DNA of 64,000 bases from Sediminibacillus dalangtanensis (GCF_017792025.1 NZ_CP046956.1:372001-436000), one strand, 5' to 3'; counted from the stretch's first letter, positions 43,944 to 55,592 are shown. Numbers and translations are program-made. The notes: generated by a model not told the origin, from the letters alone.

Positions 43944-44783
43944 ATGGATTTATTGCGGTTGGCAACGGACCTTTCTGAAATATACATGCAAAACGATAAG
44001 GTTGAAGGGGTCTTGCTGGGGGGTTCGGTAGCGCGTAATTGGCAGGATGATTACTCAGACATCGAATTATTTGTGTTTTGGAAAGAAAGTCCAAATGATG
44101 AGGATAGAAAAAGTCCTATTAAAGATGTTAATGGAAGGATTATTGTTTATTACCCTTATGAAGAAGAAGAGTGGTCGGAAACCTACATAACGCAAGGAAT
44201 CAAGTTAGAGATAAGTAACTTTTTGACTAATACCATCCACAGGATTCTCGATGAGGTAATCTTATATTATGATACAGACTTAGATAAACAATGCTTGGCA
44301 GCTACTGTTTATGACGGGGTTTCACTTGCCGGTGAGGACATCATTGATCAACTAAAGAAAAAAGCGGAAGTATATCCTGAAGAACTGGGTGAGGCCATGA
44401 TTAGAGAGAATCTTGATTTAGGAAGCAGATGGAGTAATCGAGAAGCATTGCTAGCCAGAGAAGATTGGTTGATGCTTTATAAGGTGATCACTTCTGTCCA
44501 GTCTAACATCATGGGAATGCTTTTTGGCTTAAATCGGTTATATGTTCATCATCCTGCTTTTAAATGGCAAAAGCGTACACTGGAAAGGATGAAAATAGCA
44601 CCAAAAAATATATCGAGAATCCTTCCGTCTGTCTTCATTGCCCCTCCTGAGGAAAGCATTCGGGAGCTTGAAGGAGTTCTGCAAGAAATTTACGGATTGA
44701 TTCAGAGGACACATCCGGAAATCGACTTGACGAGTGTTATGGAAAGAATCCGATTCTTGAGACCGCAAAGGCAGGGCGATTAA
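43944..44783 (+). CDS. Nucleotidyltransferase-fold protein
   Basis: 279 residues. The N-terminal pol-beta nucleotidyltransferase motif is GVLLGGSVARNWQDDYSDIE, with the metal-binding SDIE pair. The rest is helical, as in aminoglycoside nucleotidyltransferase-like and DUF4037-type proteins. A resistance role is possible but not demonstrated by the sequence. GGAGGGGG precedes the ATG. It begins a probable five-gene operon that runs to the RDD gene at 46938. Confidence 0.75.
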   Translation: MDLLRLATDLSEIYMQNDKVEGVLLGGSVARNWQDDYSDIELFVFWKESPNDEDRKSPIKDVNGRIIVYYPYEEEEWSETYITQGIKLEISNFLTNTIHRILDEVILYYDTDLDKQCLAATVYDGVSLAGEDIIDQLKKKAEVYPEELGEAMIRENLDLGSRWSNREALLAREDWLMLYKVITSVQSNIMGMLFGLNRLYVHHPAFKWQKRTLERMKIAPKNISRILPSVFIAPPEESIRELEGVLQEIYGLIQRTHPEIDLTSVMERIRFLRPQRQGD

Positions 44784-44822
44784 CCGTGATTGGCTATATT
44801 TTTCAACAGGAGGAGACAGAAC

Positions 44823-45437
44823 ATGTACAAACATATCATATGGGATTTCGATGGGACACTGTTTGATACTTACCCGGTGATGGCAAAAATTTTTCAAGAA
44901 TTGCTTCAAGAGAGAGGAAGGGAAGAGCCAGTAGAAAATATAGTGAAACAATTGAAAGTCTCGATGTCAGCTGCTCTGAATTATTATGAAAAGAAATACC
45001 AAATAGACGAGGAATTCAAGGCAAGCTATCAAGCACGCCGAAGAGAAGTGGAAGCTGATTCCTCCAAACCATTTGCAGGAATTACAGAGGTTTGTAAATA
45101 CATCCATTCAACCGACCGGAAAAATTATTTGTACACCCATAGAGGAGAGTCTTCCATCAGATTACTAGAGAAGTTCGGGTTGGATGGTTATTTTTCAGAT
45201 TTCATCACCTCGCAAAATGGATTTGAACGAAAACCGAGTCCCGCTGCCATTCGGCATCTAATAAAGAAACATGGCATCGTACCCACTGAGGCAATCATGA
45301 TAGGCGATAGGGATTTGGATTTAATAGCGGCAAAAAACGCTGGCATAAGTGCTTGTTACTATACAGAGCTGGAAGATACAAACCCTCATGCTGAGTACAT
45401 TATTAAAGATTTTCAGCAGTTGTACACCATAGTTTGA
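44823..45437 (+). CDS. HAD-superfamily hydrolase (phosphoglycolate phosphatase-like)
   Basis: 204 residues from ATG 44823 with CAGGAGGAG upstream. Motif I is WDFDGTLFDTYP, motif II is YLYTHRG, and motifs III/IV are K-P-S-P and MIGDRDLDLIAAKNAG. A small-molecule phosphatase; substrate unknown. Part of the accessory operon, 39 nt after the nucleotidyltransferase gene. Confidence 0.85.
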   Translation: MYKHIIWDFDGTLFDTYPVMAKIFQELLQERGREEPVENIVKQLKVSMSAALNYYEKKYQIDEEFKASYQARRREVEADSSKPFAGITEVCKYIHSTDRKNYLYTHRGESSIRLLEKFGLDGYFSDFITSQNGFERKPSPAAIRHLIKKHGIVPTEAIMIGDRDLDLIAAKNAGISACYYTELEDTNPHAEYIIKDFQQLYTIV

Positions 45438-45493
45438 ATGGACTTATAGGTTATACGGGCAGCCATATCGCGTTTTTTTATGGGGGAATTTAT

Positions 45494-46075
45494 GTGACAA
45501 ATATAACAAAAAGAATCATCGCCGGTGCGGTTGGTTTCATTATACTTTTTATCCTGACAATGACCTGGTTGTATCCTTATTCCATTTTCAGTCTCCATAA
45601 ATCGTATGCGTACACACCAGACCCGGTTATGGTGGATGGATATCTCGAAGATGTAGAAGAGTTCAACGATATTTTTGAAAAAGACTTGGAAAAACTGGAG
45701 TCAGAAACACCGCTCGACATGACGGTGGAGAGAGCGCAGTATATACTTCCTTTATTCGAACAAGAATGGCTGGTTAGCAAGAACACGCACAAGATGAAGG
45801 AAGAAGATTTAGAAACGATGCTGTTTGAAGTGAGAAACACGAGGGAGACTTTGCTTAGCCTGGTTGAGCAAGGCGATTATTCAAAAGAACAAAGGGGATA
45901 TTTAGTTCTCAGCATAGAAAGCTTGCTTTCATTAGAGGAATCGATTGTAGATTTCCAAAATAGCAGCTTCAGCTCCAGAAAAACGTTGAAAATTCAATTC
46001 CATAATCTTCACGTCGGTTTCATGAACAATTTTATGATGTTTAGTACCTTTTATGAAAGGAGCACAGAAATTTAA
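45494..46075 (+). CDS. Membrane-anchored protein of unknown function
   Basis: 193 residues from a GTG at 45494, chosen because TGGGGGAA lies just upstream inside a longer frame. One N-terminal transmembrane helix (about 7-30) is followed by a helical, mostly acidic extracytoplasmic region. No recognised domain. Its stop and the Nudix start share a base (TAATG), so the two are coupled. Confidence 0.62.
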   Translation: MTNITKRIIAGAVGFIILFILTMTWLYPYSIFSLHKSYAYTPDPVMVDGYLEDVEEFNDIFEKDLEKLESETPLDMTVERAQYILPLFEQEWLVSKNTHKMKEEDLETMLFEVRNTRETLLSLVEQGDYSKEQRGYLVLSIESLLSLEESIVDFQNSSFSSRKTLKIQFHNLHVGFMNNFMMFSTFYERSTEI

Positions 46076-46506
46076 TGAAAAAATGGATTGGTTCTGCAGG
46101 CATTTGTGTGAATCACCTTGGCGAATTGCTTATGGTTTTACAAGGAAAACCGGAAGAGGTTAAAAAATGGACAGTCCCGTCTGGAGGAGTAGAACAAAAC
46201 GAAACCTTCGAAACATGCTGCATGAGGGAGATGGAGGAAGAGACTGGTAATCGGGTGGGGATAGGGGAGGAAATAAAGCTGAAAAGCTATAGGGATAAAA
46301 CACTCGATATAGTTGTTGAAGTGCATTACTTTTTAGCTGATATTGTCGGCGGTGAGCGAAATATTCAAGATCCTGACCATTTGATTTATGATATTGCTTG
46401 GAAAAGTATCGATGAGTTAAAGGATTTAGAGCTATGCTTTCCGGAAGATCGAGACTTTTTGATAGATTGGGTGATGAGGTGCCAGAGAAAACATACGTCT
46501 CAATAA
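46075..46506 (+). CDS. Nudix hydrolase
   Basis: 143 residues with an intact Nudix box: GGVEQNETFETCCMREMEEE followed by TGNRVG. Cleaves a nucleoside diphosphate linked to another group; substrate not inferable. Overlaps the preceding membrane protein gene by one base. Confidence 0.88.
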   Translation: MKKWIGSAGICVNHLGELLMVLQGKPEEVKKWTVPSGGVEQNETFETCCMREMEEETGNRVGIGEEIKLKSYRDKTLDIVVEVHYFLADIVGGERNIQDPDHLIYDIAWKSIDELKDLELCFPEDRDFLIDWVMRCQRKHTSQ

Positions 46507-46524
46507 ATAAGGGGGCTTACGAAA

Positions 46525-46938
46525 ATGGAACGGGATACGGCCGGATTTGGTATCCGATTGCTTGCAAGGTTATTGGATGCTCTTATTCTTATCTTCTTTA
46601 GCGGCTTTTTATTGTATGTTTTAAAAGGAGGTTTTTCGATTGGCTCTATGAGCGGGGTAACCTGGCAACTAGTGTATACTTTTTATTTCACCGTTACACC
46701 GGTAGTATGGAGCGGTTATGTTATAGGCAAGCGTATTTGTAAAATCAAAGTGAAAAGGGTGGATGGGAAAAGGGTAACGGTATCCAATATGATATTGAGA
46801 GAAGTAGTCGGTTATTTTCTGCTGGGAATAATAACATTTGGCATCTCTACCCTTATCACTGCCGTGATGGTGCTTGTACTGAAAAACAACCGGGGGATTC
46901 ACGATTTTGTCGGAGGCACCTATGTGACATATGCTTAA
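46525..46938 (+). CDS. RDD-family membrane protein
   Basis: 137 residues, three predicted membrane helices, beginning MERDTAGFGIRLLARLLDAL with the Arg-x3/4-Asp-Asp-like pattern (RLLARLLDAL) that names the family and IGKRICKIKVKRVDG after helix 2. Function of RDD proteins is mostly unknown; some act in ion exchange. AAGGGGGCT precedes the ATG. Last gene of the accessory operon. Confidence 0.82.
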   Translation: MERDTAGFGIRLLARLLDALILIFFSGFLLYVLKGGFSIGSMSGVTWQLVYTFYFTVTPVVWSGYVIGKRICKIKVKRVDGKRVTVSNMILREVVGYFLLGIITFGISTLITAVMVLVLKNNRGIHDFVGGTYVTYA

Positions 46939-47022
46939 CAGAAGAACATGTCCTCTGATAATCCGGAATGGTTCCATCCTGCGGAAATCTATTTGCTTTT
47001 TTATTCTATAAGGTTTAAACTA

Positions 47023-47047
47023 ATTAAAGACATTAAGGGTCTTTAAT
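47023..47047. promoter_or_regulatory. Operator for the Rrf2-family regulator, site 1
   Basis: ATTAAAGAC-N7-GTCTTTAAT, perfect 9-nt arms, between a weak promoter (TTGCTT 46993, TAAACT 47016) and the regulator's ribosome site. A close variant with the same ATTAAGR centre sits upstream of the flavoprotein gene. Confidence 0.68.
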
Positions 47048-47067
47048 ATATGAAAGGAGGAGCGTAC

Positions 47068-47511
47068 ATGAAATATTCGAGAGCGACCAATTATGCCTTA
47101 CACACAATGGTATATTTGATGTCGGCGCCGAGAGGGAAAACGGTTGGCGTAGATCAGTTGGCGAAGGCACAAGATTTGTCTCCGACATACTTGTCCAAAA
47201 TCTTGACCAAACTGGTAAAAGCGGGATTGATTGAGTCGACTCCGGGTGTAAAAGGCGGCTACAGTATCGCAAGGAATTCCAGCGACATTTCTTTTTTGGA
47301 TGTGATACAGGCAATTGAAGGGATGACAACGCTGTTCAGTTGTTCCATGGAACATCAAGAATCCCGTAATGGCGAATGTATGATTGAAAATGTGATGATC
47401 GATGCGGAAGAAAAATTGAGAGAAGAATTAGACAAAAAATATATAAGTGAAATCGCCAAACAAATGGAAGCCAAAAGAGAAGAGAAAAACAGGGTAAACC
47501 ATTCCCATTAA
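47068..47511 (+). CDS. Rrf2-family transcriptional regulator
   Basis: 147 residues from ATG 47068 (AAAGGAGGAG upstream). Winged helix-turn-helix with YALHTMVYLM, DLSPTYLSKILTKLVKAGLI and the wing GVKGGYSIAR. Only two cysteines, C92 and C104, lie in the sensory loop instead of the three that bind Fe-S in IscR/NsrR, so it may be a thiol-based redox or electrophile sensor, comparable in concept to HypR. Shared operators suggest it represses itself and the next gene. Confidence 0.87.
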   Translation: MKYSRATNYALHTMVYLMSAPRGKTVGVDQLAKAQDLSPTYLSKILTKLVKAGLIESTPGVKGGYSIARNSSDISFLDVIQAIEGMTTLFSCSMEHQESRNGECMIENVMIDAEEKLREELDKKYISEIAKQMEAKREEKNRVNHSH

Positions 47512-47523
47512 TTTTTTGTTTTA

Positions 47524-47548
47524 ATTATAGATATTAAGAGTCTCTAAT
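47524..47548. promoter_or_regulatory. Operator for the Rrf2-family regulator, site 2
   Basis: ATTATAGAT-ATTAAGA-GTCTCTAAT aligns with site 1 base for base except four positions. It lies 27 nt before the flavoprotein start. Confidence 0.65.
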
Positions 47549-47574
47549 GTACTCGATTGAAGGAGGAAACAGAT

Positions 47575-48474
47575 ATGTTGTTAGATTGTGTAATTGTCGG
47601 AGGGGGACCGGCGGGTTTAAATGCATCGCTTGTCCTTGCCAGGGCAAAAAAGAATATTGTGCTGTTCGATGAAGACAAACCAAGAAATGCAGTCACGTAT
47701 GAATCCCATGGTTTTATTACCAGAGACCGGATTAAACCATCGGAATTCAAACGCCTTGCCAGGGAAGATTTGAAGGAATACCCGAATCTTGAAATCCAGA
47801 ATCAACGTGTGACCGATATTCAAAAAGTAGATGGAGCCTTCTTGGTCCATACAGGTGATGGCAATTGTTATCGATCCAGAAAGGTTATTCTGGCCACAGG
47901 GCTTACTGAAGTCTTGCCTGATATCGAAGGAATTCATGAATTTTACGGGACTAGTTTGTTCAGTTGTCCGTTTTGTGATGGGTGGGAATTAAGAGACCGT
48001 CCACTAGTCGTCGTAGCAGAAGATGGGCGTGCCATGCATGGTGTGAAATTGATAGCTAACTGGAGTAAAGACCTGGTGGTTTGTACGAATGGAAAAACTC
48101 CTTTCACAGCAGAACAGAAAGAATTGTTATCGAAGAAAAATATCCGGGTCATCGACAAGGAAATAGAAAGTTTTCAAGGTGACAAGGGCCAGTTGGAAAA
48201 AATCAGATTCAAGGAAGGGGAGGAACTGGAAAGGGAAGGAGGCTTTGTTGCGAGCGAGCTCAAGCAGGCATCCTCATTAATAGAAAGCGTAGGGTGTTCG
48301 TTGAACACAATGGGCGGAATAGAAACAGATGATTTTGGCCATACGGAGGTCGAAGGGGTGTATGCATGTGGGGATAATGCCCTCGTCGCTCCTGCCCAAT
48401 TGGTTATCGCCGCAAGCGAGGGGAGTAGAACAGCGATTGGAGTAGTAGCTGATTTAGTGAACGAAGACTTTTAA
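47575..48474 (+). CDS. FAD-dependent, thioredoxin reductase-like oxidoreductase with CxxC
   Basis: 299 residues from ATG 47575 (GAAGGAGG upstream). FAD-binding GGGPAG near the N-terminus, a redox-active LFSCPFCDGWE pair, and the C-terminal YACGDNALVAPAQ FAD motif. Related to thioredoxin reductases but the second Rossmann domain diverges, so the electron donor and acceptor are uncertain. Likely role: reduction of disulfides or reactive species under control of the upstream Rrf2 protein. Confidence 0.83.
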   Translation: MLLDCVIVGGGPAGLNASLVLARAKKNIVLFDEDKPRNAVTYESHGFITRDRIKPSEFKRLAREDLKEYPNLEIQNQRVTDIQKVDGAFLVHTGDGNCYRSRKVILATGLTEVLPDIEGIHEFYGTSLFSCPFCDGWELRDRPLVVVAEDGRAMHGVKLIANWSKDLVVCTNGKTPFTAEQKELLSKKNIRVIDKEIESFQGDKGQLEKIRFKEGEELEREGGFVASELKQASSLIESVGCSLNTMGGIETDDFGHTEVEGVYACGDNALVAPAQLVIAASEGSRTAIGVVADLVNEDF

Positions 48475-48514
48475 AAACACACCAAGGTATTTAGTAAAGA
48501 GGAGGAAAAAATAG

Positions 48515-49102
48515 ATGGAAAAACAGAAGAATGGCAATGAGTCGAGAAAGAAGGAACGGTTGGCGAGAAAAATGGAATTCCTCGATAATCCAGACAAAAG
48601 AGGCGATATACCGCCAGAACAATTATTGAGCATGATTGCGGTTAAACAGGGAGACACTTTTTTGGACTTAGGTGCCGGGACTGGTTATTTGACGATTCCT
48701 GCTGCTAAGGCATCTGGAGGAATGGTTTATGCATTGGATGTAGACTCAGATATGCTGGAAGTCATTGAATCCAAGGCGAAAAAACACAATTTGATGAATG
48801 TCCGGACGTTAAAAGGAAATATTGATGATTTACCATTGCCTGGCGATTCGGTAGATATTGCAATTGCTTCGCTGGTTCTCCATGAAGTCGATTCATTATC
48901 CCATTCCTTACAGCAAATCAGGCAAGTAATAAAACCTGAAGGGTATTTTGTTTGTGTCGAATTGGAAAAGCAGGAGGAAGACGGCCATCATCCTCGAATT
49001 GCCCATGAAGATATGGAACAGGAAATGATAAAGGAAGGTTTCCGTGTCATCAAGAAGCTGAAACCGACCGATAAGGTGTACATTCTCCTTGCGCAAAAAT
49101 AG
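48515..49102 (+). CDS. Class I SAM-dependent methyltransferase
   Basis: 195 residues. Methyltransferase motif I is FLDLGAGTGYLTIP, with ALDVD as motif II and the usual DIAIASLVLHEV later. Small-molecule substrate unknown. AAAGAGGAGG precedes the ATG. Follows the flavoprotein by 40 nt and ends at a terminator, so it probably belongs to the Rrf2 regulon. Confidence 0.83.
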   Translation: MEKQKNGNESRKKERLARKMEFLDNPDKRGDIPPEQLLSMIAVKQGDTFLDLGAGTGYLTIPAAKASGGMVYALDVDSDMLEVIESKAKKHNLMNVRTLKGNIDDLPLPGDSVDIAIASLVLHEVDSLSHSLQQIRQVIKPEGYFVCVELEKQEEDGHHPRIAHEDMEQEMIKEGFRVIKKLKPTDKVYILLAQK

Positions 49103-49129
49103 TCCCCTGTACAGGGAGAGAAAAATTAG

Positions 49130-49163
49130 GGAAACCGCTTGGAAACGACCCAAGCGGTTTTTT
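49130..49163 (+). terminator. Rho-independent terminator
   Basis: AAACCGCTTGG and CCAAGCGGTTT arms with a run of T, closing the Rrf2-flavoprotein-methyltransferase unit. Confidence 0.9.
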
Positions 49164-49176
49164 CTATCCTCCTGCC

Positions 49177-49244
49177 GGGGACTGACCCCCAACATGCTGC
49201 ATTGGTAGCGCGACCTAGTGTTACCATGTTAGGGGTCAGTCCCC
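49177..49244. repeat. Inverted-repeat element GGGGACTGACCCC, copy 2
   Basis: GGGGACTGACCCC (49177-49189) and GGGGTCAGTCCCC (49232-49244). The centre extends the stem with AACATG/CATGTT and GGTA/TACC and shares ATGCTGCA with copy 1. Located 14 nt after a terminator T-run. Confidence 0.75.
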
Positions 49245-49293
49245 TTCACCTAAAAACTTCACGCTTTTTTCACTCTTTTCATTGATTGTTTTT

Positions 49294-49302
49294 TGGTATA
49301 AT
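49294..49302 (+). promoter_or_regulatory. Extended -10 promoter for the pcrB operon
   Basis: TGGTATAAT, a perfect TATAAT with extended TG; TCTTTT at 49274 is a weak -35. The leader to 49394 has two small hairpins (CCTCT/AGGGG near 49326-49343 and AGCCGG/CCGGCT at 49355-49373), the second just ahead of the ribosome site. Confidence 0.62.
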
Positions 49303-49394
49303 GATTAGATGGATATATATTAGAACCTCTGTGCAATCAGGGGCTTACTTTAGCAGCCGGGCCGTGGCCGGCTCCGGATGGAGGTAGTTGTTGA

Positions 49395-50084
49395 ATGTAT
49401 GATATGAAGCAATGGGAGCATGTTTTCAAGCTGGATCCCGATAAGGATATATCGGATGAAGCATTGGAGCGGATATGCGAATCGGGCACGGACGCAGTGA
49501 TCGTCGGCGGCACCGACAACGTTACCTTGGATAACGTCCTGAATCTGTTGGGAAGGATTCGCCGTTTTACGGTTCCTGTCGTTCTAGAGGTTTCCAACTT
49601 GGAGGCAATCACCCCGGGCTTTGATTTTTACTATATACCAATGGTGCTCAACAGCCGTGACAAGAAATGGATGCTTGATCTGCAGCATCAGGCTGTAAAA
49701 GAATACGGTGAGGTCATCGACTGGAATGAAATGTTTGTCGAAGGATATTGTATTTTAAATGAGAAAGCCAAGGCTTTTCAGGTAACCGACAGCTTTATTC
49801 CGTCCGATGAAGATGTTGTTGCGTACGCGCAAATGGCAGAGAACATGTTCCGTTTGCCGATTTTTTATCTGGAGTACAGCGGTACGTATGGAGATCCCCA
49901 GCTGGTCGAAAAAGTTAGCAGGGAGCTTGATGAAACATTGCTATTTTACGGCGGAGGCGTGTCAGCGCCTGGACAAGCAGAGGAAATGAAACAATATGCA
50001 GACGTAGTCGTCGTCGGAAACAGTGTGTACGATGATCTGAAAAATGCATTGAAAACCGTTAAAGCAGTCAAGGGAAATAAATAA
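49395..50084 (+). CDS. pcrB: Heptaprenylglyceryl phosphate synthase (PcrB)
   Basis: 229 residues, TIM-barrel prenyltransferase. Motifs include [47 protein letters not shown] and [10 protein letters not shown]. It joins heptaprenyl diphosphate to sn-glycerol-1-phosphate, giving the archaea-like ether lipid known in B. subtilis. GATGGAGG precedes the start. First gene of the pcrB-pcrA-ligA-camS operon. Confidence 0.93.
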   Translation: MYDMKQWEHVFKLDPDKDISDEALERICESGTDAVIVGGTDNVTLDNVLNLLGRIRRFTVPVVLEVSNLEAITPGFDFYYIPMVLNSRDKKWMLDLQHQAVKEYGEVIDWNEMFVEGYCILNEKAKAFQVTDSFIPSDEDVVAYAQMAENMFRLPIFYLEYSGTYGDPQLVEKVSRELDETLLFYGGGVSAPGQAEEMKQYADVVVVGNSVYDDLKNALKTVKAVKGNK

Positions 50085-50098
50085 AGGTGGTGTCACAT

Positions 50099-52324
50099 GT
50101 GAGTCGAACGATGGATGACTTGCTGAAAGGATTGAACGAGGAACAACGGAGAGCAGTAACCCATACGGAAGGACCGCTTTTGATTATGGCCGGAGCCGGA
50201 AGTGGAAAAACCCGTGCGCTTACCCACCGGATTGCCTATTTACTTGGAGAAAAAGAAGTTTCCCCGCGAAGCATTTTGGCAATCACCTTCACCAACAAAG
50301 CAGCGAGGGAAATGAAAGATAGAGTTTATCAGCTTGTGGGTCCAGATGGGGCTAATATTTGGGTATCGACCTTCCACTCGATGTGTGTACGGATACTGCG
50401 CAGAGATATCGACCGGATCGGCATCAACAGTAACTTTTCGATTCTCGACAGCAGCGACCAGCTGTCTGTTATCAAGCAAATTTTGAAAGACTTGAATATC
50501 GATCCGAAAAAATTTGAGCCGCGGGCGATGCTGGGCGCCATCAGTTCGGCGAAAAACGAGCTGATCACCCCGGATGAATACAGCAAAACGGTCGGAAGCT
50601 TTTATGAAAAACAAATCGCCGAAGTCTACGAGCGTTATCAGAAGACATTGAGAAAGAACCAGTCGCTTGATTTTGATGATTTGATCATGCAGACGATCAA
50701 CTTGTTCGACCGTGTCCCGGAAGTACTGGAGTACTACCAACGTCGTTTTCAATACATCCATGTCGATGAGTACCAGGATACCAACCATGCGCAATATTAC
50801 CTGGTAAAACAACTGGCAGACCGCTATCAGAATCTCTGTGTCGTCGGGGACTCCGACCAGTCGATCTATCGCTGGCGCGGTGCGGATATTCAAAACATCC
50901 TGTCTTTTGAAAAAGATTACCCGAACGCGAGAACGGTTATGCTCGAACAAAATTACCGTTCCACCAAATCGATTCTCGATGCGGCCAATACGGTCATCAA
51001 AAACAACTCCGGAAGAAAACCGAAAAATCTGTGGACGGAAAACAACGAAGGAAGCAAAATCCGTTATTATCAGGCAGCTACCGAACAGGATGAAGGATTG
51101 TTCGTTGCCGATAAAGTGGAAGAATTTATTTCTTCCGGTGATTATACGTACAAAGATATCGCAATTCTGTACCGGACCAATGCCCAATCCCGTTCCATCG
51201 AGGAAACGTTTGTCAAAGCGAACATCCCTTATCAAATCGTCGGCGGAACCAAGTTCTATGACAGGAAAGAAATCAAAGACATGCTCGCTTATCTGCGGTT
51301 GATTGCCAATCCGGATGATGACTTAAGCTTTGCGCGCGTAGTCAATGAACCGAAACGTGGTGTGGGGAAAACCTCTCTGGAAAAGCTGCAGGCTTATGCG
51401 GCCGAGCATGGAATCTCGTTGTACACAGCGGTCCAGGAAGTTGATTTCACCGGCGTGAGCGCCAAGGCGGCTAAATCGCTTGCCGAATTCGGTGCATTGA
51501 TCCGCAATTGGACGAAACAACAGGAATTCCTGTCCGCCACCGATATGGTTGAACAGGTATTGAAAGGGACAGGCTATGAAGAGATGCTTAAGAATGAACG
51601 CAGTATTGAAGCACAGAGCCGCCTGGAAAACCTGGAGGAATTCAAAACGGTAACCAAGCATTTTGAAGAAAACAGCGAAGACAAAACCTTGATTGCCTTT
51701 CTGACAGATTTGGCATTGATCGCTGATATCGACAAGGTCGACGACGACCCGATGGGTGACAATAAAATCGTCCTTATGACACTGCATGCGGCAAAAGGAC
51801 TTGAATTCCCAGTCGTATTCCTAATCGGCATGGAGGAAAACGTCTTTCCGCACAGCCGCTCGATCATGGATGACGAAGAGATGGAGGAAGAGCGCCGGCT
51901 TGCTTATGTAGGCATTACCCGGGCGGAAAAGCAGTTGTTCCTTACCCATGCAAAAATGCGGACACTATACGGCCGCACTAATATGAACCCAGTCAGTCGT
52001 TTCATCAATGAAATTCCGGAAGAGCTGATGGATGGCCTGGAAGAGGCCAAACAAGCACCGTTCGGCTTCGGGCCGACCCAATCGAAACCAGATCCGTTCG
52101 CGGCACCAAAACGGTCGGCGAAGAAAATCAATCGTCCGGCGACGACTGGCGGAGAAAGCATTGGCTGGCAGCCGGGCGATAAAGCCAATCACAAAAAATG
52201 GGGACAGGGAACGGTGGTCAAAGTCCATGGCGAGGGCGAAGCGATGGAACTGGATATCGCTTTTCCTGCACCGACAGGCATCAAGCGGCTTCTGGCAAAG
52301 TTCGCACCAATCACTAAAGAATAA
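50099..52324 (+). CDS. pcrA: ATP-dependent DNA helicase PcrA
   Basis: 741 residues from a GTG at 50099 (AAAGGTGG 8 nt upstream). UvrD/Rep superfamily 1A: Walker [13 protein letters not shown], motif [10 protein letters not shown], the [13 protein letters not shown] motif and motif [14 protein letters not shown]. It is an essential 3' to 5' helicase in repair and rolling-circle replication. The C-terminal 70 residues hold the Tudor-like RNA polymerase-binding region ([17 protein letters not shown]). Confidence 0.96.
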   Translation: MSRTMDDLLKGLNEEQRRAVTHTEGPLLIMAGAGSGKTRALTHRIAYLLGEKEVSPRSILAITFTNKAAREMKDRVYQLVGPDGANIWVSTFHSMCVRILRRDIDRIGINSNFSILDSSDQLSVIKQILKDLNIDPKKFEPRAMLGAISSAKNELITPDEYSKTVGSFYEKQIAEVYERYQKTLRKNQSLDFDDLIMQTINLFDRVPEVLEYYQRRFQYIHVDEYQDTNHAQYYLVKQLADRYQNLCVVGDSDQSIYRWRGADIQNILSFEKDYPNARTVMLEQNYRSTKSILDAANTVIKNNSGRKPKNLWTENNEGSKIRYYQAATEQDEGLFVADKVEEFISSGDYTYKDIAILYRTNAQSRSIEETFVKANIPYQIVGGTKFYDRKEIKDMLAYLRLIANPDDDLSFARVVNEPKRGVGKTSLEKLQAYAAEHGISLYTAVQEVDFTGVSAKAAKSLAEFGALIRNWTKQQEFLSATDMVEQVLKGTGYEEMLKNERSIEAQSRLENLEEFKTVTKHFEENSEDKTLIAFLTDLALIADIDKVDDDPMGDNKIVLMTLHAAKGLEFPVVFLIGMEENVFPHSRSIMDDEEMEEERRLAYVGITRAEKQLFLTHAKMRTLYGRTNMNPVSRFINEIPEELMDGLEEAKQAPFGFGPTQSKPDPFAAPKRSAKKINRPATTGGESIGWQPGDKANHKKWGQGTVVKVHGEGEAMELDIAFPAPTGIKRLLAKFAPITKE

Positions 52325-54343
<2,019 letters not shown>

Positions 54344-54357
54344 GGGTGAGCAAAAAA

Positions 54358-55473
54358 ATGAAAAGAAAAGCAGTCATTTGGTTATGTGTGCTCCTGGCGA
54401 TGGCCGGGTGTGCACCTTCCTTTGACAACGATGAGGAAATCATCGAGGAAAACCAAGATGATACCAGCCAGGAAACGGCCATCATTCCCAGCTACAATGT
54501 GACCGAAGAAGAATACAAGGTGATTCTTCCCTACAAAGTCAGCAAAGCCCGCGGAGTGATCGTCGGTCAAATCGCCAACCGTCTCGATATCGGGGAATTG
54601 GAAGAAGGTTTGCGCAGGCATTCCAAACAATCCTTTGATCCGGATAAGTTTTATTTTCAAGAAGGGCAAAAAATCGATGAAGACACGGTCCTCACTTGGA
54701 TCGATGAGTTGAATCCGGAAGACGAAGAAGATTGGGATGAAAAAGTGTACCGGAATAACCCAAGGTACTTATCCCACATTTTGGAACAGGACTACCTGCA
54801 AAAAACCGGAGAAAATACAGTCGAATTGGGCGGCATGTCAATCGGGATCGCCCTGAAATCGAACTACCGCTTCCAGACAGAACCCGGCGGCCCTTATTAC
54901 TATGAGGACATCAGCGAAAAAGAGATGCTGCGTGAAGGGAAGAAAATAGCCCAGCAAATTCTGGAGCGTGTCAGAGGGATGGAGGATATGCCGGATGTTC
55001 CGATCATGATTGCACTGTATCGGGAAGAAGGGCGCAATGCTCTTGTTCCGGGTGAATTCGTAGCCAAGACATCCGTTTCTGCCAATTCCTCTTCCATTGG
55101 TGACTGGGAATCGATCGATGAAGAAAACGTGCTGTTTCCTTCCGACGATGCGAAAGAAAATTACTCCGAAGAAAGCGATCGGATGAAGACGTTTGAACAA
55201 GATGTAGCGGAATATTTCCCGAATTATACAGGGGTGATCGGTAAAGGTTTCTATATCGATGATGAATTGAAAAAACTGAGGATAGAAATTCCGATTGAAT
55301 TCCAAGGAAAAGCGGAAGTGGTAGGTTTTACTCAATATGTCTATGGGTTGGCCATGGAAACCTTTGAAAATTATTATGACCTGGAAATTAATATCAAGTC
55401 CAACCAGCGGCAGGAAAGCCTGATCACAAGGGATGCGGGCGAGGATGAACCAGAAGTCCATATCTATCAGTAA
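54358..55473 (+). CDS. camS: CamS family sex-pheromone-type lipoprotein (YerH-like)
   Basis: 371 residues from ATG 54358, with GGGGTG about 10 nt upstream; a GTG at 54346 is the alternative. Lipobox in LAMAGC. The mature protein is acidic. The family is named for the staphylococcal CamS precursor, whose signal peptide yields the enterococcal pheromone-like peptide cAM373. In bacilli no pheromone role is established. Gene order after ligA matches B. subtilis yerH. Confidence 0.88.
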   Translation: MKRKAVIWLCVLLAMAGCAPSFDNDEEIIEENQDDTSQETAIIPSYNVTEEEYKVILPYKVSKARGVIVGQIANRLDIGELEEGLRRHSKQSFDPDKFYFQEGQKIDEDTVLTWIDELNPEDEEDWDEKVYRNNPRYLSHILEQDYLQKTGENTVELGGMSIGIALKSNYRFQTEPGGPYYYEDISEKEMLREGKKIAQQILERVRGMEDMPDVPIMIALYREEGRNALVPGEFVAKTSVSANSSSIGDWESIDEENVLFPSDDAKENYSEESDRMKTFEQDVAEYFPNYTGVIGKGFYIDDELKKLRIEIPIEFQGKAEVVGFTQYVYGLAMETFENYYDLEINIKSNQRQESLITRDAGEDEPEVHIYQ

Positions 55474-55488
55474 CCGTTACGAAAGCGT

Positions 55489-55517
55489 TTGAATTGCGCG
55501 ACATTTTCGGTTAAAAT
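55489..55517 (+). promoter_or_regulatory. Sigma-A promoter for rocA
   Basis: TTGAAT (55489-55494) and TAAAAT (55512-55517) with a 17-nt spacer. The leader contains a GCCTGA/TCAGGC hairpin. Confidence 0.65.
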
Positions 55518-55592
55518 GGGTAATGGTTGCGCCTGACAATCTAGTAAGCAAGTTCAGGCCAGAATGTTTGATAGAATAAGGAGGTCATGTTC

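Noticed and set aside
55480..55493. CGAAAGCGTTTGAA overlapping the rocA promoter as a cre site
   Set aside because: At least three mismatches to the cre consensus, including the CA end.
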